Translations under genes and position numbers: made by a program
The notes under the pieces: model-generated
Seen by the model: only the letters and a program-made list of their open reading frames with translations
The model's database searches: none
What the model was told of the DNA's origin: nothing
From: Glandiceps talaboti
Taxonomy: Eukaryota > Hemichordata > Enteropneusta > Spengelidae
Direction: 5' to 3'
NCBI RefSeq assembly: GCF_964340395.1
Contig: NC_135555.1
Span: 17,995,846-18,015,845, forward strand
Length of the DNA stretch: 20,000 bases
Shown here: one piece after another, positions 1-10,870 of the stretch
Numbering within the stretch: position 1 is the stretch's first letter
Layout: each line of letters opens with the position of its first letter

Positions 1-3000
1 GCATGTGTGTTTGTACAATTGTGTGTCACGTTTTGCACTGTTTACACACAAGATAAAAGAGTGTCAACTCTAGAATTTTTTATCAAATGTACTTAGATTC
101 GTAAAAAAAACCACAATAAATTATTTGAAAAACGACCTTTCTACTTCAGATGTATCGAACACATTCCTTTGCTTGGTCTGAGACTTATTTGTGACCTTGT
201 AAGCTATGTGTGTAGGTTCATCAACTTGTCTCTCAACCTATCATCTGCCACAATCCCAAGTGTATGATTATCTTGGTCGATACATTATAAAACGGACTCT
301 TAACGACGGTCCTGTTTTGGTGCAAAGCTAAAGACAACAACTTGACAGTTTTAGCTACATAATTGAAACCCTAAACAAGAGATTACGATTGCGTGTTTAC
401 ACTTCACATTTTCATTGATCGCATCCATGACTGGGAGTACGGGGGCAGGGGTCTTTTGTTGAATTCGTAGTCGTACGTGCGTAGTCAGTAAATTATGTAA
501 TATTATCAATGTCGACCCAATTGGCAAATTGCATGTTATTCCGATTAAGTGGTGTGAATTCTAAGTACGATTCCCTGCTTTCAGGCCTGTCATAAAGTAT
601 TTGCCTAACAATACCATAAAATGTGAAAATATTTTGTCAAGTTGAGCTTGTATCAATTCCGTTAGTTTAACCTACTCTCTTGGATATCAAAGAACTAGCA
701 TGCGGTTCGATACAAATTAAGCTACATGAAGGCTCCAAAACTAAGGTGAGCTATGATGTGTCCCCTGTTGAAAAAAAAACACTCTAGTTCGCAGCTTGCG
801 TTTTTGCCTTTTCTCCTTTATTGACCATTTTGAACGTTTCTTCATTTTACGCTTTCAAGCTTATTACAAGTGCTAGGGAATTCGAGTTTGTGTTATTTGA
901 TAATTGATATGAAGGACGAGAAAGAAACTCCTTAGAGGGGTTTATGTTACTGAGACAGGCAATTAGCACTGTTTTGTTGAAAACGGGGTACACACAGAAC
1001 AAAATTTATGATGACAACTGTAAAAACAAATTGTAAAAAATCAAAATTGCCTTCTACAGGAAAATATGAAAAATATGATATAATAATATATGCAGGTGTC
1101 AAATTTCATCATAATGTAAAAAAACTATCCTTTAATGTTTTTAATGTTACGGGGAATATTAAAGGGACAAGCTCGGAAAATTTGGAGTCAATATCTTTAT
1201 TTTTAACAAAGTTACAACAATATTTCTACAATAAAGAATTGGATGAAAAATAGCCTAAACGACAAACACCAGGTTTAAAAAAAAAAAACCGAAGTGCTCA
1301 TTGACTTCAAATAAACCCGTACTGTAGTTCCTGATCGTTATGCTGTAAAATAGAATGTGACCGAATATAGATACCTAGGATATACAAAGTTTAACTCGCA
1401 TTTAGGGCGAACACAGATTCCAGGCCTAATAATCATGTTTTGTTTGACAACAATTACTGTCCATTAAGTTTTGCAGACTGACTTCCATCTTTGAATTTAT
1501 TTGCATTTTCAACTGCACTGTTCTTACATCGTTTTATTCGACTAACAACAAGAATGTACTGACTAAGCTTTAACTGACTTGAATATTTTTGTTTTATGGG
1601 TGGAAATAGAATCATGAGACAAATATATAGATTCTGTGATGAAAGCATAGCATTAGGAATGGTGAATTGTAAATATCATATTTTGATACAATTTCGTTTC
1701 CAAAAGTTTAGAAGAGTAAAGATAAAGTCGGGTTTTGTACCTGCTTCCATTGATATCCTAAATATCACAATAGCTGAAGTACATATTTTCAGTAAAAAAT
1801 GCTTTGTGCATCTATCGTGTAATTGTTAAATTTGCACACAATTTCATCAGACTTTAAGACATTTTGAGATCTTGTGTCCCACACAAAGTCCCCAGTGCAG
1901 GGCTTTTAGGCTAGCTAACACCAAAACCAAAACATTTGACAATGGTTATTATATCTGATTGTTAAAACTTTATTACGCATGACACCTTGAGTAAGAGCTG
2001 TTTTCATGTTGTTGAATACGTGAGTTGGGGTATCGTACACAATATGTTGCAACTAACTATAAAGTTAGCTTCTTTTGATCACATCATCTTATAAATTGGA
2101 GATGAATCGATGTCAATACGCATGCTTTCTACGAAACTGGATTGTGTTACACGACTACACTGCAGTTTATCATATACTCTGTACAGAGACCAATATATAA
2201 TGACCTATGATCACTCCATTTGTCCATCCATCACTATTCATACTGTTACAAAGCTAAAGTTTCATGAACAATTATACAAATAGTAGCAGAATTGTCGGCC
2301 CTTCAATGTAAACTCCCAAGCAATTCATATTGTCGGACCATTTTAAGCGCCGACGAACATTAAAACACAAATTTTGATAAAGAAATGATCTATGTGAAAT
2401 GTATTGATCGAAACCAAAAAGGCTATAACATATTTATTGTCATACTCCTTTCTTTTGCCGTGTTCTTTTCTTTGCTGTCCACAATTATATCCATGTGTCA
2501 CGGTTTTACCGCTATATCAATGTTGTCCTACATTTGCCAACTTGTAAATTCTTTCACACATCACCACATATAGCTGAATGACCTAAATATCACCAAACCT
2601 ATCTGGTAGCAGGGAAGAGAACATGACTGTGTTTTTCTAGACAGTAACCCTTCCTTTCCAAAGGTCAGAAATTCGATTCTGTGTAGTTAATGACATGGTT
2701 CCCCATCCATCATTTCTACTATTAAGCTAACAATATCATACTTGTAGATTATTTGTTTACTGATTAATTCACTACAAATAAATTGCCCCAATAATCTTTT
2801 TATGTAGGCTTGTGTGGTTTCTAATTTTCTTGCGATCAATTGAAGTCGACACTCTACATACCTCGACGTTTAATTTGTAAATGGTTATGCTATTCTACAT
2901 CATTATGATAGTCCCGTCAGTATCTGAATATGCTAGTTTTATGCCAGCACCACATTCAGTCATTTAATCTATTTACGTGTATATTTAGAGGATATCTGTC

Positions 3001-3090
3001 GAGAAGTTAAAACCAAAGAGCCAAAAACTACAAACAACTACGATGACAATGAGTGAAATTTAAGTTCAAAGTCAATATTGTGTTGCGACC
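1..3090. other. AT-rich intergenic sequence, no gene recognised
   Basis: No reading frame here looks like a known domain, and no convincing exon with paired splice sites was found. The longest open frames (about 80 codons at 1008-1253 and 1596-1829) are lysine/isoleucine-rich translations typical of AT-rich non-coding DNA. No tRNA, SINE or long microsatellite is visible. The stretch could be intergenic or a long intron of a gene lying to the left. Confidence 0.5.
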
Positions 3091-3188
3091 TCACCCCCGG
3101 GGGGCAACTCCATCACAAGCATTAAAACCCAAACTGTTGTGATACCACTTTTATGCAAAAAAGGATACCCTTTCTGATACCATTTTAA

Positions 3189-3386
3189 TTAGTCTAAGTA
3201 CAATCGAACTGTCGTTGTTCGCTGTGACCGTCTCAGTCCACTAGCACTCACTCTGTTGTCTTGTGTTGATGGTGGGACTACAAATCTGATAACCCCATCA
3301 TCATCATCATCATCATCTATATGTTGATTATGATCATTATGGTCCGGTTCTTGGATTTTTGCTTGGATGTTTTGCTGGAGACACAC
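3189..3386 (-). pseudogene. Possible remnant of a retroelement Pol C-terminus
   Basis: The minus strand is open for 65 codons. It has an acidic run encoded by a GAT repeat (plus-strand ATC repeat at 3298-3317) and then, near its end, the motif LRRSQRTTTVRL. A closing LRRSxR stretch followed by a basic or hydrophobic tail is often seen at the C-termini of Ty3/gypsy-like and copia-like polyproteins. No reverse transcriptase, protease or integrase motif lies nearby, so at most this is a short fossil inside the compound repeat. It could equally be a chance open frame. Assignment is inference at low confidence. Confidence 0.17.
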
Positions 3387-3673
3387 TTGAGTGTCTGGTT
3401 ATGGTTGCACTTGCAGGAATATTGCATGCTAGCTGCACGTGACTAAAACCAGGGGTTTTCAGGGGAAGGTGGCCCTAGATCTGAAGTGGCATGAGCGACG
3501 AGAGAAGTTTTTCAAGGAAGAAAAACAGGCTGAAACACATAGTCTAATTTACAGACCCTTTCTGATACCAACACTTCATGAAAAGTATACCCTTTCTGAT
3601 ACCAATCAGCATAAAAAACGACCCCTTTCGCGCGGACCCTCCCCGTATAGCCGTCTATGGGAGTTGCCCGCCC

Positions 3674-3700
3674 CATAGACCCTACACCGTAGGGTCTATG
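3674..3700. repeat. Perfect 12-bp hairpin
   Basis: catagaccctac is followed by the 3-nt loop acc and the exact reverse complement gtagggtctatg. The hairpin is flanked on both sides by a gcccgcccc word, so it is the core of the right end of the compound repeat. It could fold as a strong stem-loop in single-stranded DNA or RNA; no function is established. Confidence 0.85.
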
Positions 3701-3713
3701 CCCGCCCCGAGAC

Positions 3714-4816
3714 CTTACATTTACTCATCTTGGCATTACATCAGTGTATCATTGATATTATAACTCACTCTTAGTGTAAAGCTAGCAAATTCAGTATGGA
3801 TTAGTTAATCATACTTCTCTTGATGTATTGTTCACGACCTTTGATCATTTCAATGTTAAGCAAATCGGCATTAGCTTGTTGATATCAAGTCAACCACAGT
3901 TTAGTTATAAAATTTTCAAAGTTCAGCGACGTTGATGGCTAAAATGGGTCAACGACTTTTGGCGCAATTTTTGTGCTCTAAATTCCTTGAAATTGAGAAG
4001 GGCCGCCCAGCCGTCTAAACATGTTTGTTCCAATTACAGTTTGCGTGGTCGTTCATGCCAGTATGGGGTAATCATACAATAATGCAGCTTAAGTTAAGGT
4101 GTCTTTTTATGTGTAGTCGCGCCAATTTCAACGTATTATCGGAACGATAGAACGCTCATGATCTTCGAGAGAATCACAGAGGTATTCCATCCTAGTAACT
4201 GGTTTGGTAGATATAGCTAAGATGGCACTGTCAATGCTGTCGTGTGTCGAATGCCGTATGAAGACATAGAGGAACGACAGACACGTAGGTAAGTTGACAA
4301 AATTCTTTTAGTGAATTGACAAAATATTTTGTACCATTGTCATTACATTGTGTATATGTATTCCATAACAGCAGACTGACTGAAAATGCTTGAAATGGTT
4401 AATTACACAGAAGTGAAGTTCATACATTGTGTCTCCGTTTTCACGACACTTTTTACGCACATTTCCATGATTGGATTTTATCTAAATCATGTAACATTGA
4501 CTGAGAAAAATGAAGAACGTATACAATAGAAGTGAGTGACGTGTAACAAAAGTACAGCATACTTTGCTCTTTCGTGACCTTACTCCTGATAGTGCATATG
4601 CATGTCTTCTGAATATTCATTAACTGATGTATTAAAGCAAAAACTTGGGAAAAGGCGGGAATACAACATATGTGTATCTGATGTTGTAATCAATCCCGTT
4701 AGTAAACTGGCACACTTTATTAATCTAGTGATCTCGTATAACATAGACATGTATGGAATTTGGTGAACATACGCTTTCACTATATTTTAGTTCAATCATC
4801 AACCAAGTAGTTAATT
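3714..4816. other. Non-coding stretch, nothing recognised
   Basis: There is no recognisable coding or RNA gene. One consensus splice donor (AG followed by GTAAGT at 4289-4294) follows a short open frame, but no matching acceptor or protein similarity supports an exon. The imperfect word attgacaaaat is repeated at about 4296 and 4316. Confidence 0.4.
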
Positions 4817-4928
4817 ACTTGCTTACTTACTTACTTACTTACTTACTTACATACTTACTTATTTGATTAATTAATTAATTAATTAATTAATTAATTAACC
4901 AATTAATTAACCAATTAATCAATCAATT
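4817..4928. repeat. (TTAC)n then (TTAA)n/(AATC)n microsatellite
   Basis: A run of TTAC tetramers (about 4817-4860) passes directly into TTAA tetramers (about 4865-4900), then into AACC/AATC variants. The stepwise change between related tetramers suggests slippage growth from one seed. Confidence 0.9.
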
Positions 4929-5127
4929 GTAAAGTCTTTTAAGATGGATGTGTATATATCTGTACGAGTAGGTTGATAGAACTACTAGATGTAGACACAG
5001 GAGACAGTGTTTGCTATTTGGAGGTTGTTAAAAGGATCAGTTACACTGTGATGAGGAGGTGGTATATGTGGATGTTTAAGTCATTAGGACCACTTGGCAG
5101 TTGAATGTGTATTTTGTGGATACTGCA

Positions 5128-5345
5128 TCGATCAGTCAGTCAATTAATCAATCAATCAATTAGATCAATCAATAGACCAATCTGTGGATCGATTAATTTA
5201 ATAAACTTAACGAATATTTAAAAAAGTTATCTTAGTTATCTTATAACTTGAAGTCTCAAATTACGAATGTATGAAGGCTTTGGTTTCAATTAATTAATTA
5301 ATCAATCAATTAATTAATTAATTAATTAATTAATTAATTAATTAA
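5128..5345. repeat. Interrupted AATC and TTAA microsatellites
   Basis: AATC/AGTC units lie at about 5132-5175, and a longer TTAA run lies at 5287-5345 with two AATC interruptions. The intervening 110 bp is AT-rich without a gene. These use the same tetramers as the tract at 4817-4928, about 0.3-0.5 kb away. Confidence 0.85.
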
Positions 5346-6623
5346 ATAATTTGTTTATTTATTTATACATATATTTTTATAATTCTATTATTTATTTGAG
5401 ATGTCGTACAATATTTACGAACACTATAAAAACAAAGAACAAATTCACAAAGTTCCGTAACATTTACAAATCAACTATTTATTTTAGTACATTTTCTCTA
5501 AAATTACTAAGACCGGTAAATATGCTGGTATTTTGCAAGATATTGATAAAATTGAATGTCCTAGGTAAAAACGAGTTTTTCCTTTTGTGTGCAATTAAAA
5601 TGGGTCACTTCAAAAGTGTAGTGTTAACGGTGCTTCCTAGATCCAGGAGGGAAAATGAAACGGAAACCTGGGAACAATATACATTGGGTTAATTAAAAGA
5701 GCCGTTTCCCTCGAGATTGAAGGCTTTAAAATACTGATAAAAGATTACTGTAATCTTACTTTACTTCATGTTTATATATATTGTATAAATGTGTTGATTC
5801 TTGAACAGGCAATTAACACATACACGGCTATTACATATAGTAATTAGTGTGTTATATATACTATCTGTAGGCTCCATAATGATGGACGTTGTTGAAAACA
5901 CTCAGAAGAGAATTTATCGTCAGCAAATTATACAGATTGAACCTGCTGAATAAGAAGATAGAAGATTCGACCCTAAAAAAATATTGAGAGGAGTTTCGGT
6001 ACGTCACAGTTATTTACCTTTTTACACCTCTCATCATAAAAATTTAAAACAAAGCATCAGTATTCATCGAGTCACAGTTTGTAATCATTCTTTCAAGAAA
6101 AAAAGAAACGTTTACAAAAATAGCGCGCGTTTTACATGTATTCATTTACTTTGACTGAAAATGCCATGTGTTGACGTGATACTGACTGTGTTGACCTTCA
6201 TCAGTACTGGTGCGATACAGTTACATCGGATCGGATGACACTGCATGCACTCAGGACTAAATATAGTCACTCCTATTCAATCGACCATGAACATATACAA
6301 ATAGTTTACATTGTAAGTACGTTCAGTGTGTTTCACAGACATTAGTAGGACTTTTCTATATTACTTTGTTTCGGATAGATACAGTATATTACCAAATTAT
6401 ATGGGTACATTTCTCGCGTAATTGTTGCTGGAAATGTAATTCATAATTACTAAAAATCATCACTTAGATAAGTAAGTAAAAGTTGTATTTGTGTAACTTG
6501 TTATTGTTTTCTTAATACTAAAGATAATTAAACTATGGCATCTTTTACTTCGCAGAAACTACAGAGACGGTTGACAGTTAATCGGCCAAGAAGAAAATAA
6601 TATTTTATAAGACAGTGCTATAT
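5346..6623. other. Non-coding stretch, nothing recognised
   Basis: A 113-codon open frame at 5351-5692 begins in repeat-derived sequence and is rich in Ile, Phe, Lys and Tyr, as expected from AT-rich DNA. It has no recognisable domain. A 24-codon open frame at 5879-5953 is too short to support. No RNA gene or long repeat is visible. Confidence 0.4.
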
Positions 6624-6833
6624 ATGAGTTCTGATGACGACGAATCGGAATGGGAAATTTGGAAGTAACACAAGATGAACTAGATGACATTGTGTAGCAA
6701 ACGAACAATCAATGAATTGCATGTTAAGGGAGAGTTCATTTTTACGGCTGGGGATGTGCCGGGAATTGTTTGTGTTGTACTGAAAGACTTTTCCCCTTGT
6801 GAGCCCTTCATCCGAAAGAAGCCCCACCCCTAA
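6624..6833 (+). pseudogene. Decayed short reading frame of unknown origin
   Basis: Starting at ATG 6624 the frame reads MSSDDDESEW and then meets TAA at 6666. A different frame over 6656-6694 reads NLEVTQDELDDIV and stops. From 6684 to the TAA at 6831 the first frame is open again and includes GEFIFTAGDVPGIV and SPCEPFIRKKPHP. These pieces look protein-like, and two opposite one-base shifts would link the first two to the third. An A-rich tract (6851-6877) follows about 20 bp after the last stop, which would suit a retrocopy. Against this, the minus strand is also open for 95 codons over the same span. I do not recognise the protein. It could be a fossil mobile-element or host gene fragment, or chance. 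Confidence 0.22.
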
Positions 6834-7486
6834 ATGAAAACAATTACTATTTAAAAAAACAAAACAAAAAAAAAACGTTAAAAGCAATCTCCAAGTGTAT
6901 GTCATGGGGTGTTTATAATTACCGAAGGCGATGGTGTTGAATAGCCAAAGAATACTGGAATATGGTCTTCAACACCTCAATTAGTAATTCAAAAATTATT
7001 CTACAGCACAATGTTATTGTCCCAATTTTAACGATATTGTATACATTGTAGATTGATTTGCTGACATAATGATGTACATGACAAATTCTAGCCAAACGTT
7101 TTTACTTGAGTTTATTGGGCACTATCCAGTTTTCAATTTATTACACATGCGCGTACGTGTGTGTGTGTGTGTGTGTGTGTGTAAAGATAAACTATTAATG
7201 GAAGGTTATAACCTGCCACATAATTGTACATAAGTAAATGCACCTTACATAATTGCGGCAAAGCTGAAACATTTTTTTTCTTCAAATTTACAAGGTTAAT
7301 AACTGCTCCTGGGGCTTAGTTTGATTCGGAGAGGCAAAACTCGGAATAAGTCAAACCGTCCCACCGATCTGCTTTGTAAAAGTGATGACTTAGCCCCCCC
7401 CCCCCTCCCCCTCCGGCCGTAAAACTGAATTTGCCCTAAAATGCTTTGAGCAAATTTAGGTAAAGTTTGAGCGAAGGGAGGGTGTT
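6834..7486. other. Non-coding stretch with GT and poly-C tracts
   Basis: It contains the A-rich tract at 6851-6877, a (GT)13-like microsatellite at about 7157-7182, and a C-rich tract at about 7394-7415 whose minus strand could form G-rich secondary structure. The segment ggggcttagt (about 7311) and cttagccccc (about 7389) form a weak inverted repeat about 80 bp apart. No gene recognised. Confidence 0.5.
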
Positions 7487-7806
7487 TTAAAGTGGCACAA
7501 ACTGAGTTTGTAAGCATATTACTCAAGTGAAAATACTTTAACAAACCACATTCCAGTGCATTGTTAATATTAATGCATGTCGTTTCCCATGACATTACGA
7601 TTACATAGTACTGATTTCCTGAACATGTTTTTATATCATTACGTATTATAAATGAAATCATCGGATATTTTTTTTAATTATATCATGACAACCATGTTTG
7701 AGTTCAGTCAATCACAAGTGGTGGTGGTGGTTAAGTGTGCTTCAGTAAGTACAATACTGCAAAAATTACACCGAAGTACTTATAAACTCAGCTTGTGCCC
7801 TTCAAG
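7487..7806. mobile_element. MITE-like element, copy A
   Basis: The left end ttaaagtggcacaaactgag and the reverse complement of the right end, ttgaagggcacaagctgag, match at most positions and continue into gtttgtaag / gtttataag. This gives imperfect terminal inverted repeats of about 28 bp around an internal region of roughly 260 bp. A second copy with the same ends and internal words (for example ctgatttc-free core words such as atgacattac, tcagtcaat and gtgcttcagtaagta) lies at 18118-18455. There is no transposase frame, so it would be a non-autonomous DNA element. Its superfamily cannot be set because no clear target-site duplication is visible. Confidence 0.7.
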
Positions 7807-8441
7807 TCTAAGGCGAAAACTATTAGTGTTTCCAATATTTTGTCTTCACTCTCTTCAGGTTATATTGTTAAATTTATTGTACTGAATTACGTGTAAATGT
7901 TTCACTAATTTTCCATAATGTGCATATAGAGATATGGCAATAATATAAATATCTGACCAAACTGCCAGTGTGTATGTAGTTCTACAAGAGTTTACATATA
8001 TCATATGTTGTGCTAGACAACCACGGTGCATTTCACCAAGTTTGCACATTGAGCCAATTTACTAGCTGTAATTCTGGGCATGTCAGTGCCTTTAACTTTG
8101 ATATTGTTAGTATTGGTATTTTATGTCAGTAACTAAAGAGAAGGAAGGGCTTGTTAATTATTTGTCGATTTTCGAAGAACTTTTGTATTGTTTTTCTGAA
8201 GAAAAAAACTTAAACTAGAAATGAAAGCAATCGCTTATTATCGGAGACGATATATTACGGCCGCTAAGAGTTCACTATAGTTAAATGAACTCAATTCTTC
8301 AGTATGAAGTTGATCGAGGTCAGTGTCAATGCAACCGAAACATTAATACTATCAAATTATGATAGTTTCAAAATAGCATAGTTCACTCTCATTATCATTT
8401 ATCATATTATTCTGATTCTTTTGTTTTACCGGCTATTGCTT
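7807..8441. other. Non-coding stretch, nothing recognised
   Basis: AT-rich sequence without splice-bounded open frames, RNA genes or long repeats that I can see. Confidence 0.4.
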
Positions 8442-8660
8442 ATGTCTCCTTTGATCATCAAAAGAGGGCGTACAACTATTTGTGAGGAATTAATAACTTG
8501 ACGAAAAGGAAGTGATTTAAGAGATTGTCGTAGAGGTCGCTGCATTGATGAGCAACTATTTCTTGAATGGGAATTTATGAGTATACACTTGATGTCACAA
8601 TACAGCATTCGTGTGAATAGACTAGCAAACACAATAGATCAGTTATTCAGAGAAAGGTAG
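8442..8660 (+). pseudogene. Short frame with one internal stop, unknown
   Basis: From ATG 8442 one frame runs to TAG at 8658 with a single internal TGA at 8499. The second part is charged and helix-like, including SDLRDCRRGRCIDEQLFLEW and NRLANTIDQLFRER. The TGA lies in TTGACGA, so a single base change from an arginine codon (CGA) could explain it. The opposite strand is open for 68 codons over nearly the same interval, which weakens the case. I do not recognise a family. It may be a mobile-element fragment: an AATAAATTATT tail-like stretch lies about 180 bp downstream (near 8838). Confidence 0.2.
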
Positions 8661-8684
8661 GACCTAGCCGACCCATTCCAATAT

Positions 8685-8688
<4 letters not shown>

Positions 8689-8724
<36 letters not shown>
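8689..8724. repeat. (AT)n microsatellite
   Basis: Uninterrupted AT dinucleotide run of about 18 units. Confidence 0.95.
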
Positions 8725-8726
<2 letters not shown>

Positions 8727-8884
8727 ACCTACATATAAATAGCAAGTGACAACTAGATATAGATAATTGTTTCACATATTTCTTTTCTTCTCTGTTTTGT
8801 AATGGTTTAGATAATCACCTCTGGAGTACACTCCTTTAATAAATTATTCTTATTATTAATTAATAACGTGTTTGTGTAATCATT

Positions 8885-9270
8885 TATGCAAATGTATGCA
8901 TCGGGTATGAAAGATATTCGTGAGTATTCATATGGGTATGCCTATAGTATTCTCATCAGTTTACGTTAATAATACGTTTACATATCCCTGAATATGCCCT
9001 GATTATGGTTAAAATACGTCCATATTCCTATCATAAGGCATGTATTCACATCCTATTCATAGGCGTATGCTAAGATATTCATGGTGAGAATATGCTGTGA
9101 ATATTATGTGCAAAAGTGGTTCATCTTCTCATCGTTTTTCATGCTATTCTTATGAGCATACGTCGACTCCAAATTCTTAGAATACGTGTGCATATGTCTG
9201 AATAGTAGGATATGCCACTAGATATTTACTACAAATGCAAACGTTTTCGTATGCGAATATGTATCATTTG
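8885..9270. repeat. Block dense in GTATG / GAATA / TATTC words
   Basis: Across about 385 bp, short words of the form gtatg, catac, gaata and tattc recur on both strands every 10-25 bp, for example atgggtatgcctatagtatt, tatccctgaatatgccctg, taggcgtatgctaagatatt and gcgaatatgtatc. The spacing is irregular, so it is not a simple tandem array. It may be an old degenerate satellite or the body of an unknown repeat. No coding potential. Confidence 0.4.
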
Positions 9271-9322
9271 GTGTAGTGTACAACCAAAACAGCTTTATTT
9301 ATCGAATAATTCCATGGTTGCG

Positions 9323-9344
9323 GTCGTCGTCGTCGTCGTCGTCG

Positions 9345-9385
<41 letters not shown>

Positions 9386-9394
9386 GCTGTTGTA

Positions 9395-9465
<71 letters not shown>

Positions 9466-9475
9466 GTTGTTGTTG
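9323..9475. repeat. Compound trinucleotide tract GTC-GTT-ATG-GTT
   Basis: Seven GTC units (9323-9343) are followed by fourteen GTT units (9344-9385), a short GCT/GTT/GTA junction, twenty-two ATG units (9395-9460) and a few more GTT units (9465-9475). Any frame through it encodes single-residue runs (Val then Met on the plus strand, Ile then Thr on the minus strand). These are not evidence of a gene. Confidence 0.95.
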
Positions 9476-10745
9476 GTAGTTTTCCAGGACATTACCTTCT
9501 GCAAATTTCTCTCGTGTTTAGTTATATGTTGTAAATACTGTCTCCTAAAAATGTTGACATATCGACGTCCAATCTACTTGATGAAAGTGATTTAGAGGTC
9601 AAAGTTCATGATGATCGTTTACAACATTTAATATATGAATTATTATGCACATTTACATAAGTAAAAGAGAAAACCCTTCTCAAATCCTACCATCACGTTA
9701 ACACTTTACGACACACTAGTACGAAATGAAATACTTATAGTTTACAAAGAGTGCATTTGTTTTTATTTACTGATTACTCGAATTCCTGTTGTTCTGATAT
9801 TTTTCATTTGATTTTTTTCACAAGATTTGAATACATTAAATACTTTTAGAAAGGCCTCTTGGAAAATACTATATTCACTTTTTTTAATTTTCATAATTAA
9901 TAAAGTAAATGTTGGTTGGCAAAATCACAATCTGTGATGTGTGTGAGTGTGTGTGTGTGGGGGGGGGGGTAGGGGATTATTGGTACGAACTAACATTCAT
10001 TCCAATATTGTCTATCTAGGAATCTCAGTTAATACCTAAAACAAATGCAGTGGCATGTTTATTCATGTTTTACCAATAGTGACCGTGCCACTAAATATTC
10101 CATAAATTTTGTCATTTAATTTGTAATCTAGATATTTCTGTAGCCACAGACCGGCGAGAGAGATCACCGTCTTTGCTGTAGCTATGCTTTACACTGCTAA
10201 ACTTTCAACTTGGAGTTATGTAAAGCTTAATTAACTGACTTGACGTAGCCACAGCCCTATTGTACAGTATGGCTTCTCCATGCGAAAGGGGTCAACTGTT
10301 GACCTAGAATAATTATATATTATTCCCCAATATTTTTCTTCGTTCGCCCAAGAAAAACACAAGTGAGCTAAGGGGCCTTGTCACTATGGGTCGCTAAACG
10401 AGTAGTGAAAAACCCTTAGGGTCACGATTATTGTTCGGTTGAATGATGACAAGTATTTGGGAATTATATAACTATACCCCCACAAGCACAATGCAAAATA
10501 ATTAAGTAGCGAATTTTCGATTGATCATTCATATAGCTCCCTTGCGGCTGCGCGCAATTGAGCGTTTATTTTTGTATTCACAATATGACATGACTTTTTT
10601 TTTGGAACACCATATAAAAGAAATGTATTATTCTTTATAAGTCTTAGGCCGAACTAAGATATGTGCTTTATATTCTGTTGCTACAGGTTACTTATTTTAG
10701 TCATAAAACTAACTTTCCAGCTCTTAACCTTAATCGAAAATTCAC
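9476..10745. other. Non-coding stretch with GT/poly-G tract
   Basis: It contains a GT run at about 9937-9958 ending in a G run at about 9959-9969, and a perfect odd palindrome ggtcaactgttgacc at 10290-10304. No gene, tRNA or transposon end was recognised. Confidence 0.45.
10290..10304. repeat. 15-bp perfect palindrome
   Basis: ggtcaac and gttgacc flank one central t. It is a possible dimeric protein-binding site by form alone, with no functional evidence. Confidence 0.5.
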
Positions 10746-10754
10746 TACTTACGA

Positions 10755-10870
10755 ACCGTTCGTCCGTCCGTGAGTGCGTCCATCCGTCAGCCATAACTCT
10801 GACATCTGCAACTCGATTTCTATCAAACCTGCACTAAAGTTAAACTTTTCTGACGCCATTGGGTGCTAGC
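10755..10870. repeat. Probable dispersed repeat with CCGTCCGT head
   Basis: The head cgttcgtccgtccgtgagtg leads into ccgtcagccataactctgac and cgatttctatcaaacctgca. From memory, CCGTCCGT heads followed by 'cagccataact' and 'cgatttc.atcaaa' words occur as dispersed repeats in several invertebrate genomes. The right boundary is not visible; similar degenerate sequence may reach about 11400. Confidence 0.35.

Larger units (their letters stand above)
3091..3713. repeat. Compound dispersed repeat with GC-rich inverted ends
   Basis: The left end carries cccccggggggcaactcc (from about 3102) and the right end carries gggagttgcccgcccc (from about 3660), whose reverse complement is ggggcgggcaactccc, so the ends form a short imperfect inverted repeat. 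The word accctttctgatacc occurs three times in direct orientation (near 3165, 3555 and 3587). The GC-rich ends stand out from the AT-rich surroundings. This resembles the non-autonomous repeats with a CCCGGGGGGCA-type cap that I recall from marine invertebrate genomes; that comparison is from memory. The middle (about 3190-3440) differs in character and may be an insertion from a retroelement. Confidence 0.5.

Noticed and set aside
1008-1253. 81-codon plus-strand open frame
   Set aside because: Lys/Asn/Ile-rich translation in AT-rich DNA; no domain, promoter or splice context.
4211-4294. Possible exon ending in a perfect AG|GTAAGT donor
   Set aside because: The open frame is about 25 codons, there is no strong acceptor or leader, and no partner exon was found.
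5351-5692. 113-codon plus-strand open frame
   Set aside because: Starts at the edge of a TTAA microsatellite; low-complexity Phe/Ile/Tyr beginning and no recognisable family.
9212-9595. 127-codon open frame with Val and Met runs (and the minus-strand Ile/Thr frame)
   Set aside because: Produced entirely by GTC/GTT/ATG trinucleotide repeats; no non-repeat coding signal.
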